6,307 bases of DNA from Streptomyces violaceus (GTDB taxonomy: Bacteria; Actinomycetota; Actinomycetes; Streptomycetales; Streptomycetaceae). The notes under the pieces are model-generated. The model was not told the DNA's origin. It ran no database searches and saw only the letters and a program-made list of their open reading frames with translations. Both the position numbers and the translations under genes were made by a program. Position 1 is the first letter of the stretch, and every line of letters starts with the position of its first letter. Of the stretch, positions 5,280 to 6,307 are shown one piece after another. The stretch is taken from the NCBI GenBank assembly GCA_000715635.1, contig KL569191.1, forward strand, positions 2,541 to 8,847, written 5' to 3'.

Positions 5280-6284
5280 CAGACCGACACCGCCTTGCCG
5301 TCGGCGCCGGTCGCGCCCCGGGTGTACTTGGGGTGGATCAACCCGACGCAGGTGTAGGGCAGGTCGGCGGCCTCCTCGACGGGCACGCCGCGTTGCTCGG
5401 CCAGCAGGCGTACGTGGTCGAGGTCGCTGCCCGCTCCGGCACGGGCCAGGATCTTCCAGGGCACGCGGCGCAGCAGCACCCGGGTGGTCTCGCCGACGCC
5501 GGGCTTGACGAGGTTCACGTCGTGGATGCCGTACTCCGCACAGATGCGCTCGACGGCCGCCCAGCCCTCCCAGGTGGGCGAGCGGTCGGCGGCGAGCAGT
5601 TCCTTGGCCTGGGCGCAGGCCGCGTCCTCGACCTCGGGGAAGCGGGCGGACACGGCGTCCAGGAAGGTCACCGAGACGTCGGTGCCGTTGAGTTCGCGGT
5701 AGAACTTCGCGCCGTGGAAGTCGTGCGGACCGACCAGGTCCGCCCGCAGCACGGTCCGCGAGATCAGGCCGGACACGGTGGAGTTGAGACAGGCGGAGGG
5801 GATGAGGAAGTCCTCGCGGGTGCCGTAGGTCCGTACGCAGGACCCCGGGTCGGCCAGGACCGCGATCTCGGGGCTGAAGCCGGTGATGCCGTCGGACTTC
5901 TCGAACTCCTCCAGGGCCTGGGCGAGTTCGCGGGTGATGGCGCCCTTGCCGGTCCAGCCGTCGACGAAGACGACGTCCCGGGGGTCGTGGTGCGCGGCGA
6001 GCCAGCGCAGCGCGTTGGCGTCGATGCCCCGGCCGCGGACGATCGACACGGCGTAGTGCGGCAGGTCGAGGCCGTGCCGGTGCTGGGCCCAGCGGCGCAT
6101 GAGGATGCCGACGGGGGTTCCCGCGCGGGCCAGGGAGACCAGGACCGGGCGCGGCCCCCGCTCGGCGAGGACCGTCTCCGTGACCACGCCGGTCGCCTGG
6201 GCGATACGGGCCGCCGAGTCGTCCAGCGCGGCGTGGAACAGCTCCTGGTACCGCTCGCTCGGCTGGTACTCCACGGGCAGCGAC
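5279..6284 (-). CDS. Phosphoribosyltransferase-PELOTA fusion ('cysteine protease StiP' family), N-terminus missing at contig end
   Basis: There are 334 genomic codons ending at TGA 5281-5279; the 5' end is lost in adapter sequence, so no start can be given. Residues here are counted from the first genomic codon (Ser at 6283-6281). A type I PRTase core is visible: SLARAGTPVG (50-59), then VVFVDGWTGKGAI (104-116), the PRPP-binding loop after two hydrophobic strand residues and an Asp. A conserved PSACLNSTVSGLISRTVL block (162-179) follows, whose Cys probably explains the family's protease-style name. GVGETTRVLLRR (262-273) precedes a C-terminal part (about 275-322) with DLDHVRLLAEQRGVPVEE, like the L7Ae/Pelota RNA-binding fold. 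Family knowledge: these proteins occur in Ter stress-response neighbourhoods with HAD, ATP-grasp and further PRTase genes. PRPP-dependent transfer is the likely chemistry; the protease name is poorly supported by what I see. From memory of the family about 40-60 N-terminal residues are missing. Confidence 0.82.
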
Positions 6285-6307
6285 CTGTCTCTTATACACA
6301 TCTCTGA
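6285..6307. other. Sequencing-library artefact: Tn5 mosaic end plus adapter bases
   Basis: Positions 6285-6303 are exactly the 19-bp Tn5 mosaic end (CTGTCTCTTATACACATCT) used in transposase-based libraries. The last four bases, CTGA, match the segment shared by both original Nextera adapters before they diverge. Read through, they create spurious termini: MCIRDR and MYKRQ on the minus strand and VSYTHL on the plus strand. These bases should be trimmed; genomic sequence ends at 6284. Confidence 0.95.

Noticed and set aside
4083..5357. Plus-strand ORF of 424 codons running from DedA through the HAD gene
   Set aside because: It crosses two real genes in the wrong frame or strand and shows no domain.
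6285..6303. Possible real transposon end (Tn5/IS50)
   Set aside because: The sequence is the engineered hyperactive mosaic end rather than a natural IS50 end, lies at the contig terminus and is followed by adapter bases, so contamination is the simpler reading.
5270..6307. Plus-strand ORF opposite the PRTase-like gene ending in VSYTHL
   Set aside because: It is antisense to the PRTase frame and its C-terminus is translated adapter.

Overview
The window looks like Streptomyces DNA or a close relative. G+C is very high, third positions are almost all G or C, and long shadow ORFs run antisense to the real genes. The dedA end also carries a sequence I recognise as a common Streptomyces intergenic repeat. 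The last 23 bases are not genomic: they are a Tn5 mosaic end plus 4 bases of library adapter, so the right edge is a contig end.

Left block, minus strand (1-3267): a bifunctional-type class A penicillin-binding protein (PBP) starts at a GTG at 3267 with a good Shine-Dalgarno sequence. It is followed after 58 bp by a membrane-anchored NodB-fold (polysaccharide-deacetylase-like) protein that runs off the left edge. They are probably co-transcribed and act on the cell envelope outside the membrane. Both carry substitutions at residues normally needed for catalysis: the PBP transpeptidase SxxK lysine is leucine, and the second Asp of the NodB motif 1 is glycine.

Middle block, plus strand (3488-4452): a 220-bp divergent intergenic region separates the PBP from a small FmdB-type zinc-ribbon protein with a Cys-rich tail, followed by a DedA/VTT-family membrane protein. 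Each of these two genes has a TANNNT hexamer exactly 6 nt before its ATG, the layout of leaderless actinobacterial promoters. The last 27 codons of the DedA protein appear to be read out of the dispersed repeat, whose perfect GAAA-loop hairpin may also act as a transcription terminator.

Right block, minus strand (4449-6284): a HAD-superfamily phosphatase and, immediately upstream with a 1-nt stop/start overlap (TGATG), a phosphoribosyltransferase-like protein with a probable C-terminal PELOTA RNA-binding domain (the family NCBI names 'cysteine protease StiP'). This pair is known from the biosynthetic modules associated with tellurium-resistance (Ter) loci. The rest of that operon would lie beyond the right edge. 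The HAD gene and dedA converge with overlapping stop codons.

I see no RNA genes, CRISPR arrays, insertion sequences or phage genes. No gene-free stretch exceeds 300 bases.
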